Below, one piece after another: positions 7,266 to 14,771 of a DNA stretch of 19,623 nucleotides. The notes beneath the pieces were generated by a model, which was not told the DNA's origin, searched no databases, and saw nothing but the letters and a program-made list of their open reading frames with translations. The DNA comes from CAZCPB01 sp964500365 (GTDB taxonomy: Bacteria; Planctomycetota; Phycisphaerae; Phycisphaerales; UBA1924), in the NCBI GenBank assembly GCA_964500365.1, contig CAZCPB010000046.1:1-19623 (forward strand). Reading direction: 5' to 3'. Within the stretch, counting starts at the first letter, position 1, and each line of letters starts with the position of its first letter. The position numbers were made by a program, and so were the translations under genes.

Positions 7266-7271
7266 GCTCCG

Positions 7272-10200
7272 ATGGGGGACGAAGAAACGAGATCGCCAAG
7301 CCGTCAGGGCGACCGCGATCCGTCAGCCGACGTGACATCGCCGGTGATCCCGTCGCCCGCCGCGCGCACGCCGGACGCAACAGTGTCCGGTATAGCGAAT
7401 CTTGAAGCCCCGGAGCGGAAACCCGCAGCCCGAGAGGCCGGCGCGACCGGGATCCCTGACCGCCTCGGCCGCTACACGATCAAGCGTGTGCTGGGCGAGG
7501 GCGGGATGGGGACGGTGTACCTCGCGGAGCAGGAGAACCCCAGACGCGAGGTCGCGCTCAAGGTGATCCGGGCGGGCTACCTCGCGCCGGAGATGTTGAG
7601 AAGGTTCGAGCTCGAGTCGCAGGTGTTGGGGAGGTTGCAACACCCGGGGATCGCGCAGATCTACGAGGCGGGGGTCTTTGCGAGCCCGACGCGCGAGCGG
7701 GGGGACGCTCCACCGACTCCGTTCTTCGCGATGGAGTTCATCAGGGGCGTGCCCCTGACCGAGTACGCGGACTCGAAGCGATTGGGAACCCGTCAGCGCC
7801 TCGAGCTGATCGCCAAGGTCTGCGACGCCGTCTACCACGCCCATCAGAAGGGCGTGATTCACCGGGACTTGAAGCCCGGCAACATTCTCGTCACCGAGCT
7901 TGATTCCCCTTCCGGCCGCAGCACCCAGCACGCAGCACCCAGCACCTCCGCCCAACCGAAGATCCTGGACTTCGGCATCGCGCGGGCCACCGACTCGGAC
8001 ATCCAGCAGACGACGATGCAGACGGATGTGGGCCAGTTGATCGGCACCGTGCCGTACATGAGCCCGGAGCAGGTCGGGGGCGACCCCAACGAACTGGATA
8101 CGCGGAGCGATGTCTACGCCCTCGGCGTCATCGCCTACGAGTTGCTCGCCGGCAGGCTTCCCCACGACCTCCGCCGCAAGATGATCCACGAGGCGGCGCG
8201 GATCATCCGGGAAGAAGAGCCCACACGACTCTCCAGCATCAACAGGACTCTTCGGGGCGATGTCGAAACGATCGTCGCCAAAGCGCTCGAGAAGGAGAAG
8301 ACGCGGCGGTACCAGTCCGCCGAGAGCCTTGCATCTGACATCCGGCGATACCTGAAGGACGAGCCGATCGCGGCACGGCCCGCCAGCACCTGGTACCAGG
8401 CCGCGAAGTTCGCCAAACGGAACAAAGGGCTCGTCACCGGCCTCTCCGCGGCGTTCGTCCTCCTCATCGCCGGCGTCATCGGCACGAGCATCGGGCTGAG
8501 TCAAGCCGTCGAAGCCCGCGACGCAGAAGCCGCGGCACGCAAAGAGGCCGACACCCAGCGCGACGCCGCCGTCGCTGCCCGGACGGCCGAAGAACGGCAG
8601 CGCAAGCTCGCCGAGGAGCAGCGCGACCGGGCCGTGAAGGCCGAGGCCGAGACCAATGAGCGTGCCAAGGAACTGAAACTCGTCTCGGACTTCCAGGCGG
8701 GCATGCTCGAGCAGGTGGACCCGACCGAGGCGGGGATCCGCCTGACCAGGGACGTGAACGAGAGATTCGCCGAGGCGCTGAAGAAGCTGCACGTCCCCGA
8801 GGACCAGCAGAAGCCCCGCGCCGACGCGTTCCGGCAGGAGTGGCTCCGCGTCAACGCCACCGACACGGCTTTGGCGCTCATCGACGAGACGATCCTGAAG
8901 CCCGCGGTCGCGACGATCGACAAGGAGTTCAAGGACCAGCCGCTGGTCGACGCTCAACTCTGCCAGACGCTCGCCGACCGCTACACGGATCTTGGCCTCT
9001 ACGACGCGGCATTCCCGCTCCAGGAGAGAGCGCTGGCGACCCGCCGCCGCGTGCTGGGGGAGGAGCACCCGGACGCGCTCGCGTCCATGAACAACATGGG
9101 CGCCCTGCTCAAGGCCGCGGGCAGACTCACCGACGCCGAGCCGTACTACCGCGAGGCGCTGGAGAAGCAGCGCCGCGTGCTCGGGGAAGACCACCCCGAC
9201 ACGCTCGCGTCCATGAACAACCTGGGCCTTCTGCTCGGAGCCATGGGCAAGTATGCCGAGGCCGAACGGTGCATCCGTGACGGGCTCGAGAGGAGCCGGC
9301 GATCGCTCGGGGAGGATGACGCCCAGACTCTGAGTTTCATCAACGGCGTGGGTTTCCTGCTCCGGGCGCGGGGAAAGCTCGCCGAGGCCGAGCCATTCTG
9401 GAGCGAGGCGCTCGAGAAGAGCCGGCGCGTGCTGGGCGAGAATCACCCGCGCACGCTCAGCTCCATGAACAACATGGGCGTGCTGCTCAACGATCTGGGA
9501 CGGCCCGCCGAGGCCGAGCCTTACTACCGCGAAGCGCTGGAGCGGCGACGGCGCTTGCTTGGGGAAGACCACCCCGACACGCTTCAATCCATCAATGGAA
9601 TGGGATTCCTGCTCCAGTCCCGGGGCCGACTCGCCGAGGCCGAGCCGTACTTTCGAGAAGCGTTGGAGAAGCGCCGGCGCCTCCTCGGGGAAGAGCACCC
9701 GGACACGCTGAACTCCATCAGCAACATGGGCTTCATGCTCCAGGCCCAGGGCCGGTTCGCCGAGGCCGAGCCGTGCCACCGGGAGGCGCTCGACAAGTGC
9801 CGGCGCGTGCTCGGAGAAGAGCACCCAAGCACGCTCTCCTGCATGAACAATCTGGGCTTTGTGCTCTATTCCCTGGGCAGGCTCGCCGAGGCAGAATCGT
9901 GCTGGCGCCAAGCGCTCGAAACGCGCCGTCGCGTGCTGGGCGAGGACCACCCCGACACGATCGTTTCCATGAACAACCTGGGCGCCCTCCTTGTGGCCCA
10001 AGGCAAGCCCGCAGAGGCAGAGGTCCTTTACCGCGAGGCGCTCGATGCGAGCAGGCGCGTGCTGGGAGAGGAGCACCCCGAAACGCTCATGAGCATCGGC
10101 AAAGCGGGCAACCTGCTGCGGGCGATGGGCGAATTCACGGAAGCCGAGCCGTACCTTCGTGAGGCACTGGAGAAGCGACGGCGCCTGCTGGGCGAGAACC

Positions 10201-10634
10201 ACCCCGACACCGTCACATCCATCGGCAACATGGGCGCCCTTCTCAACGCGCGGGGCGAGTTCGCCGAGGCCGAGCCGTACTGCCGCGAGGCGCTGGAGAA
10301 GCGCCGGCGCGTGCTGGGGGAGGAGCACCCGGACACGCTGCTTTCGCTCTACAACCTCATCAGTCTGCTGATCAAACTCGAACGCTTCGCCGAAGCCGCG
10401 CCGATGGCCGAAGAGTGCGTCAGGGGCAACGCCCACCACTTCGGCCCCGCGCACAACGAAACCCGCGACGCGATCACGCTGGCGGTCACGCTCTACGAAT
10501 CCTGGGACGAGGCCGACCCCGGCAAGGGCCACGACGCCAAGGCCGCGGCGTGGAAGGCCAGGCTCGACGCGATCAACACCCCCACGCCGCCGAACTCCGA
10601 TCAGGCGACACAGGCCGCCCCCGGGGGCGGCTAA
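7272..10634 (+). CDS. Membrane Ser/Thr protein kinase with 12 TPR repeats
   Basis: The product has 1120 residues. The kinase domain covers about 66-365: glycine loop GEGGMG (75-80), lysine K97, HRDLKPGN (197-204), DFG (233-235) and SPE (264-266), all needed for catalysis. One membrane helix lies at about 387-409, then a charged coiled coil (about 412-470), then 12 tetratricopeptide units of 42 residues each carrying the LGE(E/D)HPDTL motif (kinesin light chain-like). The kinase therefore sits in the cytoplasm and the repeats on the far side of the membrane, presumably binding a protein partner; that topology is inferred. Two low-complexity insertions interrupt the kinase domain, at 138-148 and 210-228; both fall in surface loops, so activity may survive. 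Such kinases are numerous in planctomycetes. The substrate is unknown. Confidence 0.93.
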   Translation: MGDEETRSPSRQGDRDPSADVTSPVIPSPAARTPDATVSGIANLEAPERKPAAREAGATGIPDRLGRYTIKRVLGEGGMGTVYLAEQENPRREVALKVIRAGYLAPEMLRRFELESQVLGRLQHPGIAQIYEAGVFASPTRERGDAPPTPFFAMEFIRGVPLTEYADSKRLGTRQRLELIAKVCDAVYHAHQKGVIHRDLKPGNILVTELDSPSGRSTQHAAPSTSAQPKILDFGIARATDSDIQQTTMQTDVGQLIGTVPYMSPEQVGGDPNELDTRSDVYALGVIAYELLAGRLPHDLRRKMIHEAARIIREEEPTRLSSINRTLRGDVETIVAKALEKEKTRRYQSAESLASDIRRYLKDEPIAARPASTWYQAAKFAKRNKGLVTGLSAAFVLLIAGVIGTSIGLSQAVEARDAEAAARKEADTQRDAAVAARTAEERQRKLAEEQRDRAVKAEAETNERAKELKLVSDFQAGMLEQVDPTEAGIRLTRDVNERFAEALKKLHVPEDQQKPRADAFRQEWLRVNATDTALALIDETILKPAVATIDKEFKDQPLVDAQLCQTLADRYTDLGLYDAAFPLQERALATRRRVLGEEHPDALASMNNMGALLKAAGRLTDAEPYYREALEKQRRVLGEDHPDTLASMNNLGLLLGAMGKYAEAERCIRDGLERSRRSLGEDDAQTLSFINGVGFLLRARGKLAEAEPFWSEALEKSRRVLGENHPRTLSSMNNMGVLLNDLGRPAEAEPYYREALERRRRLLGEDHPDTLQSINGMGFLLQSRGRLAEAEPYFREALEKRRRLLGEEHPDTLNSISNMGFMLQAQGRFAEAEPCHREALDKCRRVLGEEHPSTLSCMNNLGFVLYSLGRLAEAESCWRQALETRRRVLGEDHPDTIVSMNNLGALLVAQGKPAEAEVLYREALDASRRVLGEEHPETLMSIGKAGNLLRAMGEFTEAEPYLREALEKRRRLLGENHPDTVTSIGNMGALLNARGEFAEAEPYCREALEKRRRVLGEEHPDTLLSLYNLISLLIKLERFAEAAPMAEECVRGNAHHFGPAHNETRDAITLAVTLYESWDEADPGKGHDAKAAAWKARLDAINTPTPPNSDQATQAAPGGG
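7683..7715 (+). repeat. In-frame SPTRERGDA-type insertion in the kinase hinge region
   Basis: Residues 138-148 (SPTRERGDAPP) sit between YEAGVFA and TPFFAMEF, where related kinases have only a few residues. The DNA (AGCCCGACGCGCGAGCGGGG) resembles a short dispersed repeat that I recall from planctomycete genomes, where it yields SPTR(K/E/Q)RG in proteins. Confidence 0.5.
7899..7955 (+). repeat. In-frame repeat-derived insertion before the DFG motif, with a 14-base tandem duplication
   Basis: Residues 210-228 expand the short loop between NILVTE and PKILDFG. Inside it, GCAGCACCCAGCAC occurs twice in perfect tandem (7918-7931 and 7932-7945). The segment is compositionally unlike the rest of the kinase domain and looks like inserted non-coding repeat DNA. 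Confidence 0.6.
8945..10505 (+). repeat. Twelve tandem 126-bp TPR-coding units in exact register
   Basis: The LGE motif recurs every 42 codons from residue 595 to residue 1057 without a single insertion or deletion. Units differ by many substitutions, but the core codons for AEAEPYYREALEKRRRVLGE are very similar at DNA level, suggesting growth by duplication and partial homogenisation. Confidence 0.85.
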
Positions 10635-10748
10635 CCCCCGCGGCACGACGCGGCACGTTCTCCGTACCTCTGCCCCCGCCCCGGTACGCAAGTACGGCGG
10701 ACGGTGCCAAAACGCGGTACAAGCGGCCGACGGGAGTTGAGCGAGGGC

Positions 10749-11423
10749 CTATTCGTCCGCGGATTCGGCCCCGACCCGCTCCTCCCACCGCGTCTTCAAC
10801 TCGTGCTCGACCTTCAGCAGGTCCAAGACCTTGCCCACGACAAAGTCCACCAGGTCTTCAACGCGTTTGGGCCCCAGGTAAAAGCCCGGGTTCGTGGGGC
10901 ACACGATCGCGCCCGCCCGCGACAGCCGCTCGTAGTTCTCGATGTCGATGTGGCTCAGCGGCATCTCGCGGTGGCACACGACCAGGGGGCGACGCTCCTT
11001 CAGCGTCACCATCGCCGCGCGGCAGAGCAGGTTGCTCCCGCTGCCGGTCGCCATCTGTCCCAGCGAAGCCGAGGAGCACGGCAGGACCACCATCCCCGAA
11101 TGCAGAAAGCTCCCCGAGGCGATGACCGCGCCGACGTCCTTGTTCGGATGGACGACGAGGCGCGACTCGCAGGCCGCCCGCGCCGGCCCGGCCGCGAGGC
11201 TCGGAATCAGGCTGTCCAGATCGAGCCGCGCGACACCGGCCTCCTCGAACAAGAGCCGCCGGCCGTAGTCGCTCACGACCAGGTGGACTTCGTGGCCCAT
11301 CGAGAGCAGAAGTTCGAGCAGCCGCAGCGAGTACGCCGCGCCCGACGCCCCGGAGATGCCGACCACGAACCTCTTGCGAGCCTCTTCCCCGGGCCTGTCT
11401 GGATCAAAAGGCATGCCGTGCAT
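10749..11423 (-). CDS. ubiX: UbiX-family flavin prenyltransferase
   Basis: The product has 224 residues from this start. It begins with the flavin-binding FVVGISGASGAAYSLRLLE and contains VIASGSFLHSGMVVLPCSSASL, a MATGSGSNL segment, RPLVVCHREMPLSHIDIENY (the RE.PLS catalytic region) and PTNPGFY. UbiX joins dimethylallyl phosphate to FMN, making prenylated FMN for UbiD-type decarboxylases. No ubiD is present in the window. The ATG at 11423 is three bases after GGGAG; ATG 11414 is an alternative, and an earlier ATG at 11498 would add Arg/Pro-rich sequence before the fold and is unlikely. It converges on the kinase gene, 114 bases away; that gap holds only a short GTAC-GCAA-GTAC hairpin. Confidence 0.9.
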   Translation of the reverse strand: MHGMPFDPDRPGEEARKRFVVGISGASGAAYSLRLLELLLSMGHEVHLVVSDYGRRLLFEEAGVARLDLDSLIPSLAAGPARAACESRLVVHPNKDVGAVIASGSFLHSGMVVLPCSSASLGQMATGSGSNLLCRAAMVTLKERRPLVVCHREMPLSHIDIENYERLSRAGAIVCPTNPGFYLGPKRVEDLVDFVVGKVLDLLKVEHELKTRWEERVGAESADE

Positions 11424-11435
11424 TCGCTCCCGGCA

Positions 11436-11441
11436 ATGGTA
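11436..11441 (-). promoter_or_regulatory. TACCAT box 12 bases before the ubiX start
   Basis: On the minus strand TACCAT is followed by 12 bases and then ATG 11423. This hexamer is identical to the gatB box. It would give a transcript with only a few leader bases. Confidence 0.35.
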
Positions 11442-11510
11442 CGGATGCTCACCGTCGGCGCCGCCCGGGGCGCGGCACGGCCTTTCACGCCCGAACACAC
11501 GCCGAGCCGA

Positions 11511-11516
11511 TACGAT
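11511..11516 (+). promoter_or_regulatory. TACGAT box upstream of the lipoprotein gene
   Basis: TACGAT lies 45 bases before ATG 11562 and matches the box of the TauE gene. This gene has a Shine-Dalgarno, so a short leader is expected. Confidence 0.3.
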
Positions 11517-11561
11517 GGGTTGCGCGGCCTGACGTTACCGACCGCGGCCATGGAGGGTCTC

Positions 11562-12278
11562 ATGCTCCGCGCTCTCAGAACCACGCTTGCTCTCGCGCTG
11601 ATTGCCGGCGCTTCGGGCCTCATCGGCTGCTACGGCTACGCCAGCTATCCCGCGATCGAGGGCGCCAAGCCCGGCATCGACAACCCCAACGCCCCGCCGG
11701 TCGATGAGCTCATGATCCTCTCGACGCGCTGGGTCGCCGACCGCTACCCCCCGCCGCGCAGGGGACCGGCCGTGGTGGGACAGGCCGAGTTCGCGATCAA
11801 CCTCCCCGAGGGCGTTCGGCGCGATGTCTACGAGCGTGTCAGCGAGCGGACGGGCGGCCGGGCGGTCCCCGTCACCGAGGAGAACGCCCGGACGCTGCCC
11901 GTGTACCACATCTCGCGTATCTGGGTCCGCATGCACGACGCGAAGGTGGACGTGATGCGCCCCCGACTGGACCTGCCGAAGAAGCCCGATGGGGAGCCCG
12001 TGTACGAGTGCATCACGCTGCTGGTCGAGGGCGGCCTGCAGCCGTGGCGGGTGACGCGGTTCCAGACCTGGGAGGTCGGCATCGTCGAGCCGCCGCCGCT
12101 GTGGTACTGCCCCGAGGACTACGGCTCGTATTCCGGGCGGGCGCCGACCGCGAAGCCGGCGGAAGACGCCGGCGTTGATGAGGCGGAAGAGAGCCGCGGC
12201 GTCGATTCCAAGGGCGCGCCCATCCCGCGCCCGGCGGACGAGGCGCCGCCCGCCGGCGACGGGGACGGCGAGGCGTGA
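11562..12278 (+). CDS. Predicted lipoprotein of unknown function
   Basis: The product has 238 residues. The start ATG 11562 is preceded by GGAGG with a five-base gap; an in-frame ATG at 11550 lies upstream of that site. The signal peptide ends in a lipobox (LIGC, Cys at residue 22), so the mature protein is likely lipid-anchored. The middle (about 45-170) is an ordinary folded region with TRWVADRYPPPRRGPAVVG and WVRMHDAKVDVMRP; the last 50 residues are acidic, Pro/Ala-rich and probably disordered. I do not recognise the family. The neighbours (ubiX divergent, pyrB downstream with its own box) give no functional clue. Confidence 0.8.
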   Translation: MLRALRTTLALALIAGASGLIGCYGYASYPAIEGAKPGIDNPNAPPVDELMILSTRWVADRYPPPRRGPAVVGQAEFAINLPEGVRRDVYERVSERTGGRAVPVTEENARTLPVYHISRIWVRMHDAKVDVMRPRLDLPKKPDGEPVYECITLLVEGGLQPWRVTRFQTWEVGIVEPPPLWYCPEDYGSYSGRAPTAKPAEDAGVDEAEESRGVDSKGAPIPRPADEAPPAGDGDGEA

Positions 12279-12311
12279 CGGCCTCCCCTGTACGCGATAA
12301 CTCCCCGCGTG

Positions 12312-12317
12312 TATCAT
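12312..12317 (+). promoter_or_regulatory. TANNNT box (TATCAT) before pyrB
   Basis: TATCAT ends eight bases before ATG 12326 (five before the in-frame TTG 12323). There is no Shine-Dalgarno. This supports the long N-terminal form of PyrB. Confidence 0.5.
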
Positions 12318-12325
12318 GAACTTTG

Positions 12326-13444
12326 ATGCCCGCGACTGAACCGACGGCAGGGACTTCGCCGACGACTTCAGGGCTGACCTTGGCGGACCGGATCGCCCGC
12401 CTCAGGCCGAAGGCCCCACCAATGTCTCTCCCGTCGCCGGGCAACCCGACAGCACCGTGGAACGGCCGCGCATTGCTGGGCCTGCAGGGCCTCTCGCCCG
12501 ACGACCTGCGGCGGATCCTCAGGCGCGCCCGGGATTTCGACCGGATCGACCCATCCGACCCGGTGACCCGCCGCTTCAAGGGGCGGACCGTCGCGACCAT
12601 GTTCTTCGAGGACTCGACCCGCACGCGGACGAGCTTCGCGCTGGCCGCCAAGCGCCTCGGGGCCGACGTCGCCGACCTCACCGCGATCGTCTCCAGCGTC
12701 AACAAGGGCGAGACGCTGATGGACACCGCCCTGGCGATCGAGGCGATGGGCGTGGACGCGATGGTGATCCGGGCCCGCCAGAACGGTGCCGCGGCGATGA
12801 TCGCCGGCGCGGTTTCATGCCCGGTCATCAACGCCGGGGACGGGCGGCACGAGCACCCGACGCAGGGGCTGCTGGACATCTACCAGTTCGCCGCGGCGCA
12901 CGACCGGCTCGACGACTTCGACCTTTCGGGCCTGACGATGGTGATCGTGGGCGACCTCGGCGCCTCGCGCGTGGCGCGCTCGGGGATCGTGGGTATGACC
13001 GCGCTGGGCGCGAAGGTCTACTGCGTCGGTCCCGTGACGATGGTGCCGCGGAGCCTTGAGTCGCTGGGCTGCCACGTGCGGCACAGCCTCGACGAGGTGC
13101 TCGAAGAGGCCGACGCGGTGATGGTGCTGCGGATCCAGTTCGAGCGTGCCGAGCCCGCGCGCGTCCCGGATGGCGCGCCGCAGAAGCTCGACCCCAAGGC
13201 CCGGACGCCGGGCATCTCGAGCGTGCGCGAGTACCGCGAGTTCTACAGCGTGACGCCCGAGCGTGCCGCGCGGATGAAGCCGGGCGCCGTGGTGATGCAC
13301 CCCGGCCCGATCAACCGAGGGATCGAGCTTGATTCCGAGGTGGCCGACGGGCCGCGCTCGGCGATCATGCGCCAGGTCTCGACGGGCGTGGCGGTGCGGA
13401 TGAGCGTGCTGGCGATCTGCATGGGCGCGGCTCCTCATCCATAG
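12326..13444 (+). CDS. pyrB: Aspartate carbamoyltransferase catalytic subunit
   Basis: The product has 372 residues. It condenses carbamoyl phosphate with aspartate in pyrimidine synthesis. Carbamoyl-phosphate binding residues are in FFEDSTRTRTSF (93-104), the catalytic lysine in SSVNKGET (K127), HPTQ at 177-180, and the aspartate-side loop in MHPGPINRG. The fold normally begins near WNGRALLGLQGLS (residue 45), so about 44 residues form an extra N-terminal tail, longer than usual (family about 300-320). An internal ATG at 12422 would give a shorter form, but the TATCAT box favours 12326. No pyrI or pyrC is adjacent; it appears to be a single-gene unit ending in a terminator-like repeat. Confidence 0.95.
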   Translation: MPATEPTAGTSPTTSGLTLADRIARLRPKAPPMSLPSPGNPTAPWNGRALLGLQGLSPDDLRRILRRARDFDRIDPSDPVTRRFKGRTVATMFFEDSTRTRTSFALAAKRLGADVADLTAIVSSVNKGETLMDTALAIEAMGVDAMVIRARQNGAAAMIAGAVSCPVINAGDGRHEHPTQGLLDIYQFAAAHDRLDDFDLSGLTMVIVGDLGASRVARSGIVGMTALGAKVYCVGPVTMVPRSLESLGCHVRHSLDEVLEEADAVMVLRIQFERAEPARVPDGAPQKLDPKARTPGISSVREYREFYSVTPERAARMKPGAVVMHPGPINRGIELDSEVADGPRSAIMRQVSTGVAVRMSVLAICMGAAPHP

Positions 13445-13450
13445 GGCAGT

Positions 13451-13572
13451 TTCACCACAGAGTCACAGAGAACAACAGATCGGGTGGCAGAACCTCTGCG
13501 CGCTCTGGCCGGAGACCTTGTCTTCGCAAGTCCTTGCGCCTTTTCTTTGTGTCTTCGTGTTTCTCTGGCGAA
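13451..13572 (+). repeat. Dispersed CACAGAG/CTTTGTG-type repeat between convergent genes
   Basis: The gap between pyrB and the MoxR gene starts with TTCACCACAGAGTCACAGAG and ends with CTTTGTGTCTTCGTGTTTCT, then CTGGCGAA; the ends are imperfect inverted copies. The middle holds ACCTCTGCGCGCTCTGG. This matches, from memory, a short non-coding repeat found many times in genomes of planctomycetes and other environmental bacteria. Its base composition is clearly more AT-rich than the surroundings. Confidence 0.6.
13525..13550 (+). terminator. Hairpin plus T-rich tail after pyrB
   Basis: CGCAA (13525-13529), loop GTCC, TTGCG (13534-13538), then CCTTTTCTTT. The stem is short, so termination may be modest. 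It lies inside the dispersed repeat, about 80 bases after the pyrB stop. Confidence 0.4.
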
Positions 13573-13574
13573 TC

Positions 13575-14672
13575 TTACCGCATCACCGCGTCCATCTGCT
13601 TCTTCTCCGCCGCGGTCGCGCCCTCGACGGGCACTTCCTCGAGCAGGCCGTCGATGATGCGGTCGGTGGTGACCTGGTCGGCCTCGGCGTTGAAGTTGGT
13701 GAGGATGCGGTGGCGGAGTACGGGCTTGGCGACGGCGCGGACGTGCTCGGGGGTGGCGTGGGTCGAGCCGTGGAGGAGCGCGCGGGCCTTGGCGCCCAGC
13801 ACGAGGTACTCGCTGGCGCGCGGGCCGGCGCCCCAGCCGACGTAGTCTTTGACGAGCTTGGGGCGCTGGGCGCCCGAGTCCGTCGCTTCGCTCACGCGGG
13901 TCGCGCGGACCAGCCGCAGGGCGTACTTGATCACGTGATCGGCAACGGGCGTCTGGCGGACCAGGCTCTGGATCCGCGCGATGCCCGCGTTGTCAAGCAC
14001 GGGCAGGATCCTGACGTCGGCCTTGTGCGAGCTGCGCCGGACGATCTCGAGCTCCTCGTCCGCCGACGGGTAGCGGATCTGGATCTGGAACATGAAGCGG
14101 TCGAGCTGTGCCTCGGGCAGCGGGTACGTCCCTTCCTGCTCGATCGGGTTCTGCGTCGCGAGCACGAAGAAAGGCCGCGGCAGGTCGTGCTGCACGCCGC
14201 CGACCGTCACGTGCCGCTCCTGCATCGCCTCGAGCAGCGCCGCCTGGGTCTTGGGGGGCGTGCGGTTGATCTCGTCGGCCAGGATCACGTTCGCGAAGAC
14301 CGGCCCGCGCACGAAGCGCAGCGACCGCTGGCCGGTGGCCTTGTCCTCCTGGATCACCTCCGTGCCCGTGATGTCGCTGGGCATGAGGTCGGGCGTGAAC
14401 TGGATGCGGCTGAACTCCAGGCTCAGCGTGCGGGCGATCGTCGAGATGAGCAGCGTCTTGGCCAGGCCGGGCACGCCCACGACGACCGCGTGCCCCTGGC
14501 TGAAGATGCACATGAGCAATTGGTCGACGACCTCGTCCTGCCCCACGATGACCTTGTGGATCTCGGTCTTGAGCGCGTCGTAGGCGTGCCGGACTTCGGC
14601 GACGATGTCATCGGCGGAGGCGGGGGGGTTGGGCGTGGTCGTCAAGGCTGGGCTCCTGGGCGGCGCGGGCAT
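13575..14672 (-). CDS. MoxR-family AAA+ ATPase
   Basis: The product has 365 residues from this start. Walker A is GVPGLAKT (66-73), Walker B VILADEIN (129-136), and sensor 1 lies in LATQNPIEQEGTYPLPEAQLDRF (171-193), a strong MoxR signature. MoxR ATPases act as chaperone-like assembly factors, usually encoded beside DUF58 and VWA-domain proteins. No such partner is in this window: downstream is the convergent pyrB, upstream a PilZ gene on the same strand. The start is uncertain. ATG 14672 has no Shine-Dalgarno and overlaps a TACCAT box, whereas an in-frame TTG at 14645 follows AGGAG with a seven-base gap. Either is compatible with the domain, which begins about residue 20. Confidence 0.92.
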   Translation of the reverse strand: MPAPPRSPALTTTPNPPASADDIVAEVRHAYDALKTEIHKVIVGQDEVVDQLLMCIFSQGHAVVVGVPGLAKTLLISTIARTLSLEFSRIQFTPDLMPSDITGTEVIQEDKATGQRSLRFVRGPVFANVILADEINRTPPKTQAALLEAMQERHVTVGGVQHDLPRPFFVLATQNPIEQEGTYPLPEAQLDRFMFQIQIRYPSADEELEIVRRSSHKADVRILPVLDNAGIARIQSLVRQTPVADHVIKYALRLVRATRVSEATDSGAQRPKLVKDYVGWGAGPRASEYLVLGAKARALLHGSTHATPEHVRAVAKPVLRHRILTNFNAEADQVTTDRIIDGLLEEVPVEGATAAEKKQMDAVMR

Positions 14673-14676
14673 GGTA
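14671..14676 (-). promoter_or_regulatory. TACCAT box overlapping the upstream MoxR ATG
   Basis: The minus strand reads TACCAT exactly over ATG 14672. If it is a -10 element like the one at gatB, transcription would begin near 14664 and translation at TTG 14645 behind AGGAG (14657-14653). Confidence 0.3.
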
Positions 14677-14771
14677 CGGGGGCCGCGGCACTGGCGCGGT
14701 GCTGCGCGTCGATGCACAGGTCCACGGGCTCCCACGGGACCCTCGCGAGCCATGGAGCGGCCCGCCGGGCG

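Noticed and set aside
9000..10500. Regular 126-bp periodicity considered as a CRISPR or satellite array
   Set aside because: The period equals 42 codons and every unit encodes a TPR, so it is protein repeat structure.
7323..10691. Antisense open frame of about 1120 codons covering the whole kinase gene
   Set aside because: It mirrors the repetitive codons of the TPR region; its product has no recognisable fold and no start signals, and the sense strand has intact kinase motifs.
10684..10700. GTAC-GCAA-GTAC hairpin between the kinase and ubiX considered as a terminator
   Set aside because: The stem has just four pairs and no T run follows on either strand.
10704..11561. Upstream extension of the lipoprotein open frame to 10704
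   Set aside because: It is antisense to ubiX and would bury the signal peptide and lipobox inside the protein. The Shine-Dalgarno at 11552-11556 and the lipobox fix the start at 11562.
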